From a virus, in the IMG/VR virus record IMGVR_UViG_3300034072_000840, positions 1 to 39,735 of that record: a DNA stretch of 39,735 nucleotides. The stretch is one strand, 5' to 3'. The notes under the pieces are model-generated. The model saw only the letters and a program-made list of their open reading frames with translations. It was not told the DNA's origin and did no database searches. This document shows positions 22,040 to 29,449 of the stretch, in pieces (position 1 is the first letter of the stretch; every line of letters starts with the position of its first letter). The position numbers and the translations under genes are program-made.

Positions 22040-24835
22040 ATGGGCCACTCTCGCACACTCAATCGACCCGTGACAGGTGACGGTGGCCTGTTTTCATATG
22101 GCTTTGCAGGCGCCCGTGGCAGAGTCGGAGGTGGTACTCCTGCGCCGACCCCGACGCCTACACCTTCTACAGCTGACTTCTATGTAGCAGACAGCGGAAG
22201 TGGTGATGGCTTGAGCGCTGCCACTCCTGGCAATTTCTCTACTGTCTGGGCTGCTGCTTCGGACGGTAAGACGATCAAGCTGGTAGGCGACACTACCGTT
22301 CCTTCGTCGCACGTCTGGGACAAATCAGTTACGCTATTTGCGGACAAGGGTTCTGCTGACGCCAATCCTCTTGGCGATGGTGCTCCCCTGGCAAATTGTC
22401 GCTTCACTCGACCCATGAAGCTGAAGTTCTCACCGCCTCTTGCAGCCGGTCCGATAACGGATCCTAATGCTTGCATTTCTGGTGTTGCTGCCGGCAAAAC
22501 GCTCACACTCAAGGACGGCATCAAATGTGTATTTGAGTACTGGCCGAGTGCAGGTCAAACCTGGGCACAGTATAACCTTATCCTGATCAGCGGTGCTCCG
22601 ACTGCTAAGCCTCTCATTACAGGGCTGAGCTACACCTCCGGTATTGTTATCGATGGGGCAGAAGTCTTCCACGGTTACGGGCCGACCTTCTTGCCTTACG
22701 ACCCGACGGTGAAGCTGCCAGAGTTCGACTCGCCCGCCAAGTTCCGGATCGACCTTGCCACCGGCCAGACCATTGCCGACGCTGCTGGGTCGTACACTGG
22801 TTGGGGCGATCCAGTTACCACCAACTATAACACTCCGTTCTATGGTCCTTTGGTTCTTGGTGGACAGTGGGCACTGGTGGATATCAAGAATGGATATTTC
22901 CACGACTTCCGCGAGTTCTCGAAGCTCAACATCTCGACCACGGGTATGGTGCATATTCGGGATAACTGGTTCGAACGCAGCATCGGTGATTTTGTTCGGA
23001 CGCAGATTGGCTCTGGATCCGGCCAATTCACAGGCATCTTCAAGTTCGAACGGAATATCGTTCTCGACGTGATCGGTAATGCTCGTGATGCAGGCAATCC
23101 GCACTCGGATGCTACCCAGCTATATGCAATGACCGCTGTGGCCGGGAACGATGTCAACAACCCATTTAAGATCATTCGTCCAGAAGCTAATAACAATTTC
23201 TACGGCATTACCCGTAAGGGTAGTCGGGCGCAGCTTCAGACGCATTTCTGGCAAGCTTCAGACAGCCACCAGAACACGGACAAGGCGGTTGTTGATCAGG
23301 GGATCGTTCGCAACAATGTGGCGATCGGTCTCGGCTACAAGCTGTTTTACGCCGATGCTTCGCGTGACATGTATATCCGCAACAATATCGGTGTGTTGCC
23401 TACCTGGTGGGCACCGCCAGATGGGGCGAACATCTGCGATATCCGTGTGGACAGGACCTACAACGGCTCTTCTGGCGGAATACCGTACACGGTCAGCTAT
23501 TCAGACAGCGAAGCCCTGGTTGCAAATACCATTGCTGAAGGGCTCACTGGTAACGCCACGCTTCGAGTTGAGAACAACCTGACCACAGGTTTGCAGGGAT
23601 CGAGCGTCTCTCACGCAACGATCTTCGCTGATCCCTCGGATCCTGGTTCGACAATCCTGTCCCCGCATGCGCTCTTCGAAAAATATAAGCCATTGGCTGC
23701 TCATGCTACCAAGGGACCACAGTTCTCTTCATTGCGAGCACTGATTGCTCACAATGGGGATTTCACCGGAGAGCGTCCACACATTGGGCCTCTGGATCAG
23801 ATTGGTGTAGCCGCAAACACCCTGACCACTTCCAATATGTTTGTGATCCATGGGGGTGACGTAGGGGATACGTTGAGCCTGATCTGTCCGGTTGGTCTGG
23901 AATGGAGAACACTCGAGCCAGTTGACCGGACTACAGTCATCACCGATTGGAACAGTGCTAACGCCAGTGTGCCCGTCGGCAAGCTCATGCAGTTCCGCAT
24001 GACCAGTGCAGCATCAGGTAGCGCCATCACGAAGACTGTTACATTGGGTGACAGCACTTTTGATTGGCGCCTGGATTCGGTTACGGCTTACGCCTATCCG
24101 CAAATCCTGATGGATCCAGCCACGCCTGATACTTTCGGGCCGGCATCTTCTCAGACACTTTCAGCAAGTGCCGGTACTACTGGTACGTTGGCCCTCATGC
24201 GGTTCAATGTGAATGAGAAGCCAACAGCGAATATTACCTTGTTTGGTTCGAGTGCAGGCACTCCCAAGGTGCTTGTCCAGATCCTCAGCACAGGACAAAT
24301 TCGCGTATCTCTGGCAGCTGCCACCGGTTCAGCTTTTGCCCGAATTGAGAGCAATTTTGCTGGAGCCAACGGTGTGTGTGATGGTCTGGATCACGACATT
24401 CTCATATCTTGGGATACGTCGCAGACTGATCAGGCGCTTGGCCGTAGCCTCTACATTGATGGTGTCGATTCTAACAGCTCTGGGGCCACCTGGACTGCTG
24501 GCACTGTCGGATACGCTACAGCCATCAACACATATCGTATCGGTAACGTCGGCGCCGGTGGCAGAGACGTCAAGCTCGGTGCATTCATTCTTCGCTGCAC
24601 GGAGCGTGTGGACATCACAGATGGTGCGAAGCGTGCTCTGTTTGCCGCGGATTATCTGCGTGAAGGCGGTGTTGGTCCATTCTCTTCACGTCCTGCATTC
24701 CTACTCACCGGTACTGCTGCCCAAACCAATGGTTGGAATGACGCAACCAATGGCATGAACTGGGGCACTGGCTTCAAGTTTAAGCCTGTGTCGCCATCTG
24801 CCGCTGTCGATGTAACAGGCTCAGCCTGGAGTTAA
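22040..24835 (+). CDS. Tail spike / receptor-binding protein with beta-helix and lectin-like domain
   Basis: 931 residues. Short head (GDGGLFSYGFAGARGRVGGG), a Pro-Thr linker (PAPTPTPTPS, about 34-43), then DFYVADSGSGDGLSAATPGN, the usual entry of a right-handed beta-helix, which runs to about 560 with repeated FYGI.., VRNNVA, YIRNNI-type rungs. A middle sandwich-like region follows, and residues about 715-880 (TGTLALMRFNVNEKP, DHDILISWDTS, RSLYIDGVDSN, YRIGNVGAGGRD) resemble a concanavalin A-like/LamG fold. Pectate-lyase-type spikes bind and may cleave surface polysaccharide; catalytic residues are not identified. Confidence 0.8.
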   Translation: MGHSRTLNRPVTGDGGLFSYGFAGARGRVGGGTPAPTPTPTPSTADFYVADSGSGDGLSAATPGNFSTVWAAASDGKTIKLVGDTTVPSSHVWDKSVTLFADKGSADANPLGDGAPLANCRFTRPMKLKFSPPLAAGPITDPNACISGVAAGKTLTLKDGIKCVFEYWPSAGQTWAQYNLILISGAPTAKPLITGLSYTSGIVIDGAEVFHGYGPTFLPYDPTVKLPEFDSPAKFRIDLATGQTIADAAGSYTGWGDPVTTNYNTPFYGPLVLGGQWALVDIKNGYFHDFREFSKLNISTTGMVHIRDNWFERSIGDFVRTQIGSGSGQFTGIFKFERNIVLDVIGNARDAGNPHSDATQLYAMTAVAGNDVNNPFKIIRPEANNNFYGITRKGSRAQLQTHFWQASDSHQNTDKAVVDQGIVRNNVAIGLGYKLFYADASRDMYIRNNIGVLPTWWAPPDGANICDIRVDRTYNGSSGGIPYTVSYSDSEALVANTIAEGLTGNATLRVENNLTTGLQGSSVSHATIFADPSDPGSTILSPHALFEKYKPLAAHATKGPQFSSLRALIAHNGDFTGERPHIGPLDQIGVAANTLTTSNMFVIHGGDVGDTLSLICPVGLEWRTLEPVDRTTVITDWNSANASVPVGKLMQFRMTSAASGSAITKTVTLGDSTFDWRLDSVTAYAYPQILMDPATPDTFGPASSQTLSASAGTTGTLALMRFNVNEKPTANITLFGSSAGTPKVLVQILSTGQIRVSLAAATGSAFARIESNFAGANGVCDGLDHDILISWDTSQTDQALGRSLYIDGVDSNSSGATWTAGTVGYATAINTYRIGNVGAGGRDVKLGAFILRCTERVDITDGAKRALFAADYLREGGVGPFSSRPAFLLTGTAAQTNGWNDATNGMNWGTGFKFKPVSPSAAVDVTGSAWS

Positions 24836-24842
24836 GTGACTA

Positions 24843-24874
24843 AGGCCAGTGTTAGTTTGAGCTAGCACTGGCCT
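24843..24874. terminator. Hairpin between tail spike gene and cargo operon
   Basis: 13-bp stem aggccagtgttag / ctagcactggcct (one wobble) with a 6-nt loop. It follows the spike stop and overlaps the TAG of the convergent small gene, so it can serve both transcription units. No long T-run on either side. Confidence 0.7.
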
Positions 24875-25151
24875 ACCCCTTCAGATGATCGCCGTTCTCG
24901 ATGGCGGGTTGCTTCATGACCCTGATGGCGTTGGCGACGTCTGGAAAGCCAGTCTTGTCGGCATGGTCAGCCGCCATTTCCAGCCCTTCGTTGATCCCTG
25001 TCTGTCGGTCGGCAAGTAGGGCGCGGATAGCGGCGGCGGCTTGGTTTGGCAGCGCGTGATCTTCGTTGGCATAGGTCCCATCGCCATAATGCCCGTAAGC
25101 CACAGTATCGGCAGACTCCAACCGCTCGATCAGTTTGGCGTAGTCAGTCAT
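24873..25151 (-). CDS. Small hypothetical protein of the cargo operon (92 aa)
   Basis: MTDYAKLIERLESADTVAYG at the start; the part NQAAAAIRALLADRQTGINE resembles many short phage/prophage proteins with an AAAAI.AL motif. Start ATG 25151 overlaps the upstream stop. No function known. Last gene of the GC-rich operon. Confidence 0.65.
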   Translation of the reverse strand: MTDYAKLIERLESADTVAYGHYGDGTYANEDHALPNQAAAAIRALLADRQTGINEGLEMAADHADKTGFPDVANAIRVMKQPAIENGDHLKG

Positions 25152-25353
25152 GGCTTGGCTCCGGTTTGTAGGCGATGATCTGGTCTTCCCATGGAACCTT
25201 GTCATTCCAAATAAGGCTTGCCGCTGTGTCGCGCTGGCTAGCGTCAACCACACCGTCGCGCATCATGTAAATCGGCCTGCTATCCAGCGGCACCGGACAC
25301 GGCCCGCCATCATGCTCAATCCACCCTTCCGCCTTCATCGCTTCACTGAGCAT
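25144..25353 (-). CDS. Small hypothetical protein of the cargo operon (69 aa)
   Basis: From ATG 25353: MLSEAMKAEGWIEHDGGPCP, then MMRDGVVDASQRDTAASLIW and YKPEP near the end. The pattern 'GW..HDGGPCPV....VE...RDG......A...W.......I..Y' is frequent in short phage proteins of unknown function. Overlaps both neighbours. Confidence 0.7.
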   Translation of the reverse strand: MLSEAMKAEGWIEHDGGPCPVPLDSRPIYMMRDGVVDASQRDTAASLIWNDKVPWEDQIIAYKPEPSHD

Positions 25354-25645
25354 CGGGGGTCTCCTTGAGGGCTTGGCGGCAAGCATCGTGATAGCCACAA
25401 CAGCTTTCACCACATTGGCCGGGGCAGTCGCGCCAGTCGTCGGGGCCTGCGCCTCTCTGATAGCGCGACAGCTCCCCCTCCAACCCCTCAATCCTCGCCC
25501 GCAATTCATCCAGCTTGGCGGCGATGATGGCGGCGGCGGCTTGGTCGTCTGCGTTATCTGGGGCATCAGGATCAGAAAAAGGGTAATTTCGGTACGCCTT
25601 GCGCGCCTCCCGCCACAGTTCCATTGCTTCGGTGTTGTCAGTCAT
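25343..25645 (-). CDS. Small hypothetical protein of the cargo operon (100 aa)
   Basis: MTDNTEAMELWREARKAYRN, a helical middle with coiled-coil character (AAKLDELRARIEGLEGELSR) and a Cys-rich end (CPGQCGESCCGYHDAC) that could bind zinc. No family recognised. Good Shine-Dalgarno (AAGGAGGAC) just before the ATG. Confidence 0.7.
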   Translation of the reverse strand: MTDNTEAMELWREARKAYRNYPFSDPDAPDNADDQAAAAIIAAKLDELRARIEGLEGELSRYQRGAGPDDWRDCPGQCGESCCGYHDACRQALKETPDAQ

Positions 25646-25805
25646 GGCGGGTGTCCTCCTTACGAGGGCCGCGCACTTGATGAGCCATCACCGGCCAAGT
25701 ATCGCCGCACTTATCGCAGTGCTGAAAGCGCCAGTCGCCATAGCCATTCCACCAGAGATGCTTGCTATGCGTCAGCCAGCACCAAATTTGCTTGATGATG
25801 AACAT
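25638..25805 (-). CDS. Small zinc-ribbon-like protein (55 aa)
   Basis: MFIIKQIWCWLTHSKHLWWN then WRFQHCDKCGDTWPVMAHQV; one CxxC knuckle is visible, preceded by Cys9 and His residues. A strong Shine-Dalgarno AAGGAGGTGGGGTG precedes the ATG. Overlaps the next gene start. Function unknown. Confidence 0.6.
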   Translation of the reverse strand: MFIIKQIWCWLTHSKHLWWNGYGDWRFQHCDKCGDTWPVMAHQVRGPRKEDTRHD

Positions 25806-25864
25806 CACCCCACCTCCTTAACCGCTAGGCCGTGGCGGGCGAGGGCTTGCATGTAATCAACCAT
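25805..25864 (-). CDS. Possible 19-aa peptide
   Basis: MVDYMQALARHGLAVKEVG, between the stop of the 83-residue gene (overlapping it) and the ATG of the 55-residue gene (sharing ATGA-type overlap). It fits the tight packing of the operon but is too short to judge; it may only serve translational coupling. Confidence 0.35.
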   Translation of the reverse strand: MVDYMQALARHGLAVKEVG

Positions 25865-26108
25865 GATCTTGTCCTTTCAGGAGGGCGCGGACTTCGAGGC
25901 CCTTGGCGCTCAGAGGCCATTCGATTGCGGTGTGCGGGCTGTAAAACGCTCCTACTCCGGGGCGATACTTCACCAACCCGCGATTACGTAGAGCCTCCAA
26001 CGTTGCCATCGACGCCCAACCGTAGGCTGAACCGCCCGCGTTCTTGTGCAGCAAGGCTTTGCGCATTGTCGCACTCAGCCCCTTCGCGATCTCTTCAGCT
26101 TTGGTCAT
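25857..26108 (-). CDS. Small hypothetical protein (83 aa), winged-helix-like
   Basis: From ATG 26108: MTKAEEIAKGLSATMRKALL, then ASMATLEALRNRGLVKYRPG and WPLSAKGLEVRALL. The arrangement (helix, TLEALRNRGLV recognition helix, beta wing) resembles small winged-helix proteins. Possibly DNA-binding; no specific family. Confidence 0.65.
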   Translation of the reverse strand: MTKAEEIAKGLSATMRKALLHKNAGGSAYGWASMATLEALRNRGLVKYRPGVGAFYSPHTAIEWPLSAKGLEVRALLKGQDHG

Positions 26109-26224
26109 GGCTTGTCCTTTGGGGTGTGGTGGTCGCACGTCTCATTGTGTTCTGTGGTCACGATCTGATGCCAGCGCATCGCGCCTATTCCGCGCATCCC
26201 AGATTGCTTCTCGCATTTACCCAT
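26105..26224 (-). CDS. Small hypothetical peptide (39 aa)
   Basis: MGKCEKQSGMRGIGAMRWHQ, then VTTEHNETCDHHTPKDKP. Two Cys and several His could bind a metal. Its stop overlaps the next ATG (ATGA). Preceded by GGTGGGGGCGCG, a purine-rich leader. Confidence 0.45.
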   Translation of the reverse strand: MGKCEKQSGMRGIGAMRWHQIVTTEHNETCDHHTPKDKP

Positions 26225-26262
26225 CGCGCCCCCACCACCGGCACGTCCCACACGCAGGCGCT

Positions 26263-26424
26263 TCAACCATTGTCCGTCTCCTTGTCCTCGTATTGGGAGA
26301 GGGCGGCGAGGATCAAAGGACGCGCTTCGTCCAGTTTCTCCAGCTTCCACCACCCTTCACCCCAACCCATGGCGGCCTTCACTGCCCGCGCAGCCTCTAC
26401 CAGCGCTTGCTCTCGGGGGGTCAT
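26263..26424 (-). CDS. Small hypothetical protein (53 aa)
   Basis: MTPREQALVEAARAVKAAMG, then WWKLEKLDEARPLILAALSQ. Helical; the pattern 'EQALVEAARAVL.....W..LD.AR..L..AL' is common in prophage accessory proteins. ATG 26424 overlaps the upstream stop. Confidence 0.65.
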   Translation of the reverse strand: MTPREQALVEAARAVKAAMGWGEGWWKLEKLDEARPLILAALSQYEDKETDNG

Positions 26425-26750
26425 GGCTTGTCCGTCTCCTTGAGGGCTGCGAGGGCTTTCCAAGACATCTGCATGGGGCAGGTCATCACAGGCGCATTGG
26501 CCCCGCTGCAATCACCGTTACAGACCGGACAGCCGAACGACCGGAACACCCGCAACGCCTCCACCAGTTCGCTCTGCACTGGACGGGCGGCTTCGATGCG
26601 GTGCCGGGCGAAGGCATCGAGCACGAAGTGGCGAGGCGCGTCCTTGAGTATGCGGGGCAGGCTGTGCCCGTTACCGCACAGGATCGCTGCCAGTTCGATG
26701 GCTGCGCGACGATCCGCTTCAGTCACCTCTACAGGCGTTGCGTTGGTCAT
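26421..26750 (-). CDS. Small hypothetical protein (109 aa)
   Basis: From ATG 26750: MTNATPVEVTEADRRAAIEL, then FARHRIEAARPVQSELVEAL, and a Cys cluster CPVCNGDCSG plus MTCPM near the end that could be a zinc knuckle. Helical prophage-type protein; no function known. Overlaps both neighbours by 4 nt. Confidence 0.7.
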   Translation of the reverse strand: MTNATPVEVTEADRRAAIELAAILCGNGHSLPRILKDAPRHFVLDAFARHRIEAARPVQSELVEALRVFRSFGCPVCNGDCSGANAPVMTCPMQMSWKALAALKETDKP

Positions 26751-26884
26751 GTCGGTTCTCCCGGTGGTGGTGGAAGCGGCACACCCCGCCCCGCCAGCGT
26801 GAATTGATCCCTGGCAGCACGAACCTGCAAAGCGGCTTCGATCCACCAACGGTAGAGGCCAAGCAGGGGGATTAGCGCGATCAT
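26747..26884 (-). CDS. Small hypothetical protein (45 aa)
   Basis: From ATG 26884: MIALIPLLGLYRWWIEAALQ, then a proline-rich end GVPLPPPPGEPT. The N-terminus could be a short membrane anchor. ATGA overlaps at both ends place it in the operon. Confidence 0.55.
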   Translation of the reverse strand: MIALIPLLGLYRWWIEAALQVRAARDQFTLAGRGVPLPPPPGEPT

Positions 26885-27276
26885 TGGGGGCCTCGCGCTT
26901 TGGTGAGGGCGGCGCGGGCGTTTCTGAGGACAGTCTGAGTAACGAATGGCCGGTGAAGTTTTGCCCAATCCTCGCAAGCGATAAGGCCGTGCGGGACATG
27001 CCGATCAACCCACTCGCGGAGTGCCGATATCTCGGCAACGGCATCCTCCAACGCCTCAAGAAGTTCTGGTGCGGCGGCTATCAGGCGAGCGTTGGCGATA
27101 ACACGGCTATAATCGCCGCTTTCAATCTCAGTTGGCCAAGGCAGGGCGTATCCGACGAGACCGCCAAGATTGTCACCGATGATGGGGACACCAAAATCAG
27201 GGCCTTCAGTCTCCACTAGCTGTGTCAACCAAGGCCCCGGAGTGTGCCCACCCTCGGGCGCGTCAGGGGTGGTCAT
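26881..27276 (-). CDS. Hypothetical phage protein (131 aa)
   Basis: From ATG 27276: MTTPDAPEGGHTPGPWLTQL, then VIANARLIAAAPELLEALED. The 'HTPGPW ... ANARLIAAAPELLEAL' pattern is one of the commonest short hypothetical proteins of temperate phages. Function unknown. It marks this operon as phage-derived rather than chromosomal. Confidence 0.8.
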   Translation of the reverse strand: MTTPDAPEGGHTPGPWLTQLVETEGPDFGVPIIGDNLGGLVGYALPWPTEIESGDYSRVIANARLIAAAPELLEALEDAVAEISALREWVDRHVPHGLIACEDWAKLHRPFVTQTVLRNARAALTKARGPQ

Positions 27277-27377
27277 GCTGCTTGCTCCGAAAACTTGTCT
27301 CGGAACCAATCGACCAGCTCGTAGCCAATCAGACAAAGGAGGACGAACAAGGCAGGAATCATTATGACGAAGAGCAC
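27273..27377 (-). CDS. Small membrane peptide, first gene of cargo operon (34 aa)
   Basis: Chosen start GTG 27377 with AAGGAAA 6 nt upstream: VLFVIMIPALFVLLCLIGYE then LVDWFRDKFSEQAA, one membrane span followed by a charged tail. The frame is open to an ATG at 27476, but that longer form would run through the integrase arm-type repeats. Its stop overlaps the next ATG (ATGA). Confidence 0.55.
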   Translation of the reverse strand: MLFVIMIPALFVLLCLIGYELVDWFRDKFSEQAA

Positions 27378-27426
27378 GCTATGTTTCCTTTCTGGTTCGC
27401 AGGTAGCGAAGCCGAATGTGAATGCC

Positions 27427-27448
27427 AATCCATACAAAGCCCATACAG
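27427..27448 (+). repeat. Left arm-type repeats of the attachment site
   Basis: aatccatacaaa at 27427-27438 followed by a shorter ccatacag at 27441-27448. The same 12-mer recurs on the other side of the tRNA-derived core at 27648-27659. Spaced direct repeats flanking a core are what integrase N-terminal domains bind. Confidence 0.7.
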
Positions 27449-27509
27449 TAGCTTTTTCAGACAGGCATTTTATCACATAAATTTGGTATGTTAGACGATT
27501 TCGCCTTGT

Positions 27510-27557
27510 CCCTTCACACGGGTGGGGTCACAGGTTCAATCCCTGTCGCGCCCACCA
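27510..27557 (+). other. attP-like core: 3' part of tRNA-Val(CAC)
   Basis: From anticodon-stem position 29 to CCA the sequence is a textbook tRNA 3' half: loop ttcacac (anticodon CAC), 3' anticodon strand gggtg, five-base variable loop gggtc, T-arm acagg-ttcaatc-cctgt, acceptor cgcgccc, discriminator a, cca. Upstream bases (gt instead of ca at positions 27-28) break the pairing and no 5' acceptor gggcgcg is present nearby, so it is not a full gene. This is what a phage attP that rebuilds a host tRNA looks like. Confidence 0.82.
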
Positions 27558-27590
27558 CTTAAATCCCTGAAATTGCTAGGTTTTAAGTGG
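27555..27590. repeat. Inverted repeat at the end of the tRNA fragment
   Basis: ccacttaaa / tttaagtgg, 9 bp, with an 18-nt loop; the left arm includes the CCA. It could act as a terminator-like structure after the tRNA or mark the edge of the recombination core. Confidence 0.5.
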
Positions 27591-27599
27591 CTTGGTTGA

Positions 27600-27660
27600 C
27601 CGAACCAAGGAAACCAAAATACGCCAAAACACGTCAAATTTCATACAAATCCATACAAAA
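27600..27660 (+). repeat. Right arm-type repeats and intergenic motif
   Basis: Contains ccgaaccaaggaaacc (27600-27615), a copy of the motif found in many gaps of this genome, and the repeats tcatacaaat and aatccatacaaa (27641-27659), the latter identical to 27427-27438. From 27378 to 27755 I see no gene; the stretch is the attachment region. Confidence 0.7.
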
Positions 27661-27755
27661 CGCATGCAGAGCCCAGACGGTGCAGCAGATAACTTCGGCA
27701 CTAGGCGTTGCATGATTCGTTTGGCATAAGCTTCTCACACTTATGAGGAATGCTT

Positions 27756-28076
27756 ATGCGGACGATGATTGTGTTGGGTCTGGGCCTGGCTCTGGGAGCA
27801 TGCTCTTCGACAATGACCCAGGAACAGGCCATGGCTCGATATGGTACCACTGATCCTGCTACGATCGCTGCGATTCAGCAGAGGAACTACAATCAGACCA
27901 TGAACAATCTGACTGCCATGAACAGTCAGATGCAACAGAACGTAGCCATGGGATGGGTTACCTTGAGCCAAGGGCAACAGCCCCCAGCTGTAGGCAATTA
28001 CCAGTACCAGGGATCCGATGGATCATGGGTTTATTGTGTTCGTGTAAGCGCCAGTGTCGTCAACTGTCGGCAGTGA
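27756..28076 (+). CDS. Small lipoprotein
   Basis: 106 residues from ATG 27756 (GAGGA 6 nt upstream; an ATG at 27750 is also in frame). MRTMIVLGLGLALGACSSTM has a signal peptide with lipobox LGAC, so it should be lipidated and anchored in the envelope. The mature part is Gln/Asn-rich (QQRNYNQTMNNLTAMNSQMQ). It is the only plus-strand gene between attP and the integrase, a place typical of lysogenic conversion genes; function unknown. Confidence 0.75.
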   Translation: MRTMIVLGLGLALGACSSTMTQEQAMARYGTTDPATIAAIQQRNYNQTMNNLTAMNSQMQQNVAMGWVTLSQGQQPPAVGNYQYQGSDGSWVYCVRVSASVVNCRQ

Positions 28077-28295
28077 GGCATGAGCAATCTCAGGATACAG
28101 AGCATCTGACCAGAGTTTCCCGGAAGCAACCCAACCAGCATAGAAAGCTGGGAGGTCAGCTTCCGGGAGAGATGCTTCCAAGGCTGCATTCTCATAGGTT
28201 CCCGCGGTGAACAGAAGACCTGTCACCTCCAGCTCTGGATGAGCGACAGCAACTTCGTCGAAGTCCTCGAGTAGGATGCTCTTGAGGGATTGCAT
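28023..28295 (-). CDS. Hypothetical protein, 90 aa
   Basis: MQSLKSILLEDFDEVAVAHP, then LPEADLPAFYAGWVASGKLW. Acidic, no family recognised. Its end overlaps the end of the lipoprotein gene on the other strand by 54 nt, which is unusual for this genome and lowers confidence. It follows the integrase gene on the same strand. Confidence 0.5.
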   Translation of the reverse strand: MQSLKSILLEDFDEVAVAHPELEVTGLLFTAGTYENAALEASLPEADLPAFYAGWVASGKLWSDALYPEIAHASLPTVDDTGAYTNTINP

Positions 28296-28342
28296 GGCAA
28301 GACTCCGTGAAAGTTCCCACGTTGAGTCTTGCTACTCTGAAG

Positions 28343-29449
28343 TCAAGCCTTCCTCAGTTTGATCTTGGTCTTGGCCTCAGCTCTAGCAATGCCTGCGAGC
28401 TGGGCTTCATGGACTTTGTTGGCGATCTCTTCTGCATGGGTGTAGGTACGCTTCATCAGATTGACGTCAGCCCACCCACCAAAGGCAGCAGCAGCCTTCT
28501 CGTCGATAGAGTGCCTGACGTTCAGTTCCTGACCGAAGCCATGTCTGCCAGCAGCATGAAATGGGATGAATTCGATCTTGGCTTTCTCGATAGCCTTGTT
28601 CCAAGCCTTGCGAGGAGAAGATCTTTCGGCATAGCCGAATAGGCGCCGGTTACGATCGGTATGTTCCCAGCCTCTGGGATAGAGTTCAGGTGGCAGCTCT
28701 CTAAGTTCGGCCGCCAGCCATTCAGGGATATCGAGCCAGCGATCTCCCATTCCCTTGGCTCCAGGAATGCACAGCCTTGATCCGACAGAATCAAAATGGC
28801 TGGGGTGCATTTCCATAGCTTGAGAAATTCGAGCACCGGTAGCGAACATGGTCAGAGCCAGAGCTCTCACTCTTGGTTCGGCATGCTCGCAGAATTGGAG
28901 GATCCATTCCCATGAGCCAGGAGGATAGTGAGTACGGCCAGTTGAACCTCGTCTCTTGTCCTGCCTGGTTCGCTCCTGACGATCATAGCCCTTGATTTTA
29001 ATGGGGGCACATTTGCCCAGATCATGGGCATTGTTGATGACAGATCGGACAGGAGTCAGAACCTGACGGGTCCATGTGACGGTACCAGCATCAGGGTAGA
29101 TTTCTCGAGCGAGCTCTCTCACCATTTTGGGGGTGATCTCGATTAGGGGCTTTTCACCCCATTCTTCCAGTATCGGTATAAGATAGCCGGCGGTCTTGGC
29201 ATTGGCCTCGTACAGCAGACAGGCTTCGGCAAAGGTGAATGCCTTTTCCTCTTCCTTGTCTGCTGCCTCGGGGCCCAGCAGGAAACGTCGGACTATCCTT
29301 GCTTCTTCTTGCCTGCACCACTCCCACGCACCTTGCTCTGATAGAGCTCCAGTGCTTTTCTGGTAGTAGTCTGAGATGGGCCGGCCTTCGTGCGTGACTC
29401 GACCTTTCGCCCACCATTTGGTGCCTCTGAGGTACGGTTCGAGCGGCAC
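28343..29449 (-). CDS. int: Tyrosine recombinase / phage integrase
   Basis: 368 residues. N-terminal SAM-like core-binding part about 70-150 (FTFAEACLLYEANAKTAGYL). Catalytic residues visible: TGARIS (Arg207), GAKGMGDRW (Lys232), FHAAGRHG (His298, Arg302), GGW (Trp326) and nucleophile Tyr336 in RTYTH. It lies about 0.8 kb from the tRNA-Val-derived attP core, as expected for site-specific integration into that tRNA gene. N4-like phages are usually described as lytic, so an apparently intact integrase is notable. Confidence 0.9.
   Translation of the reverse strand: MPLEPYLRGTKWWAKGRVTHEGRPISDYYQKSTGALSEQGAWEWCRQEEARIVRRFLLGPEAADKEEEKAFTFAEACLLYEANAKTAGYLIPILEEWGEKPLIEITPKMVRELAREIYPDAGTVTWTRQVLTPVRSVINNAHDLGKCAPIKIKGYDRQERTRQDKRRGSTGRTHYPPGSWEWILQFCEHAEPRVRALALTMFATGARISQAMEMHPSHFDSVGSRLCIPGAKGMGDRWLDIPEWLAAELRELPPELYPRGWEHTDRNRRLFGYAERSSPRKAWNKAIEKAKIEFIPFHAAGRHGFGQELNVRHSIDEKAAAAFGGWADVNLMKRTYTHAEEIANKVHEAQLAGIARAEAKTKIKLRKA

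Noticed and set aside
27487-27557. Complete tRNA gene
   Set aside because: Only the part from the anticodon stem onward fits; the 5' acceptor strand, D-arm and the upper anticodon stem pairs are absent.
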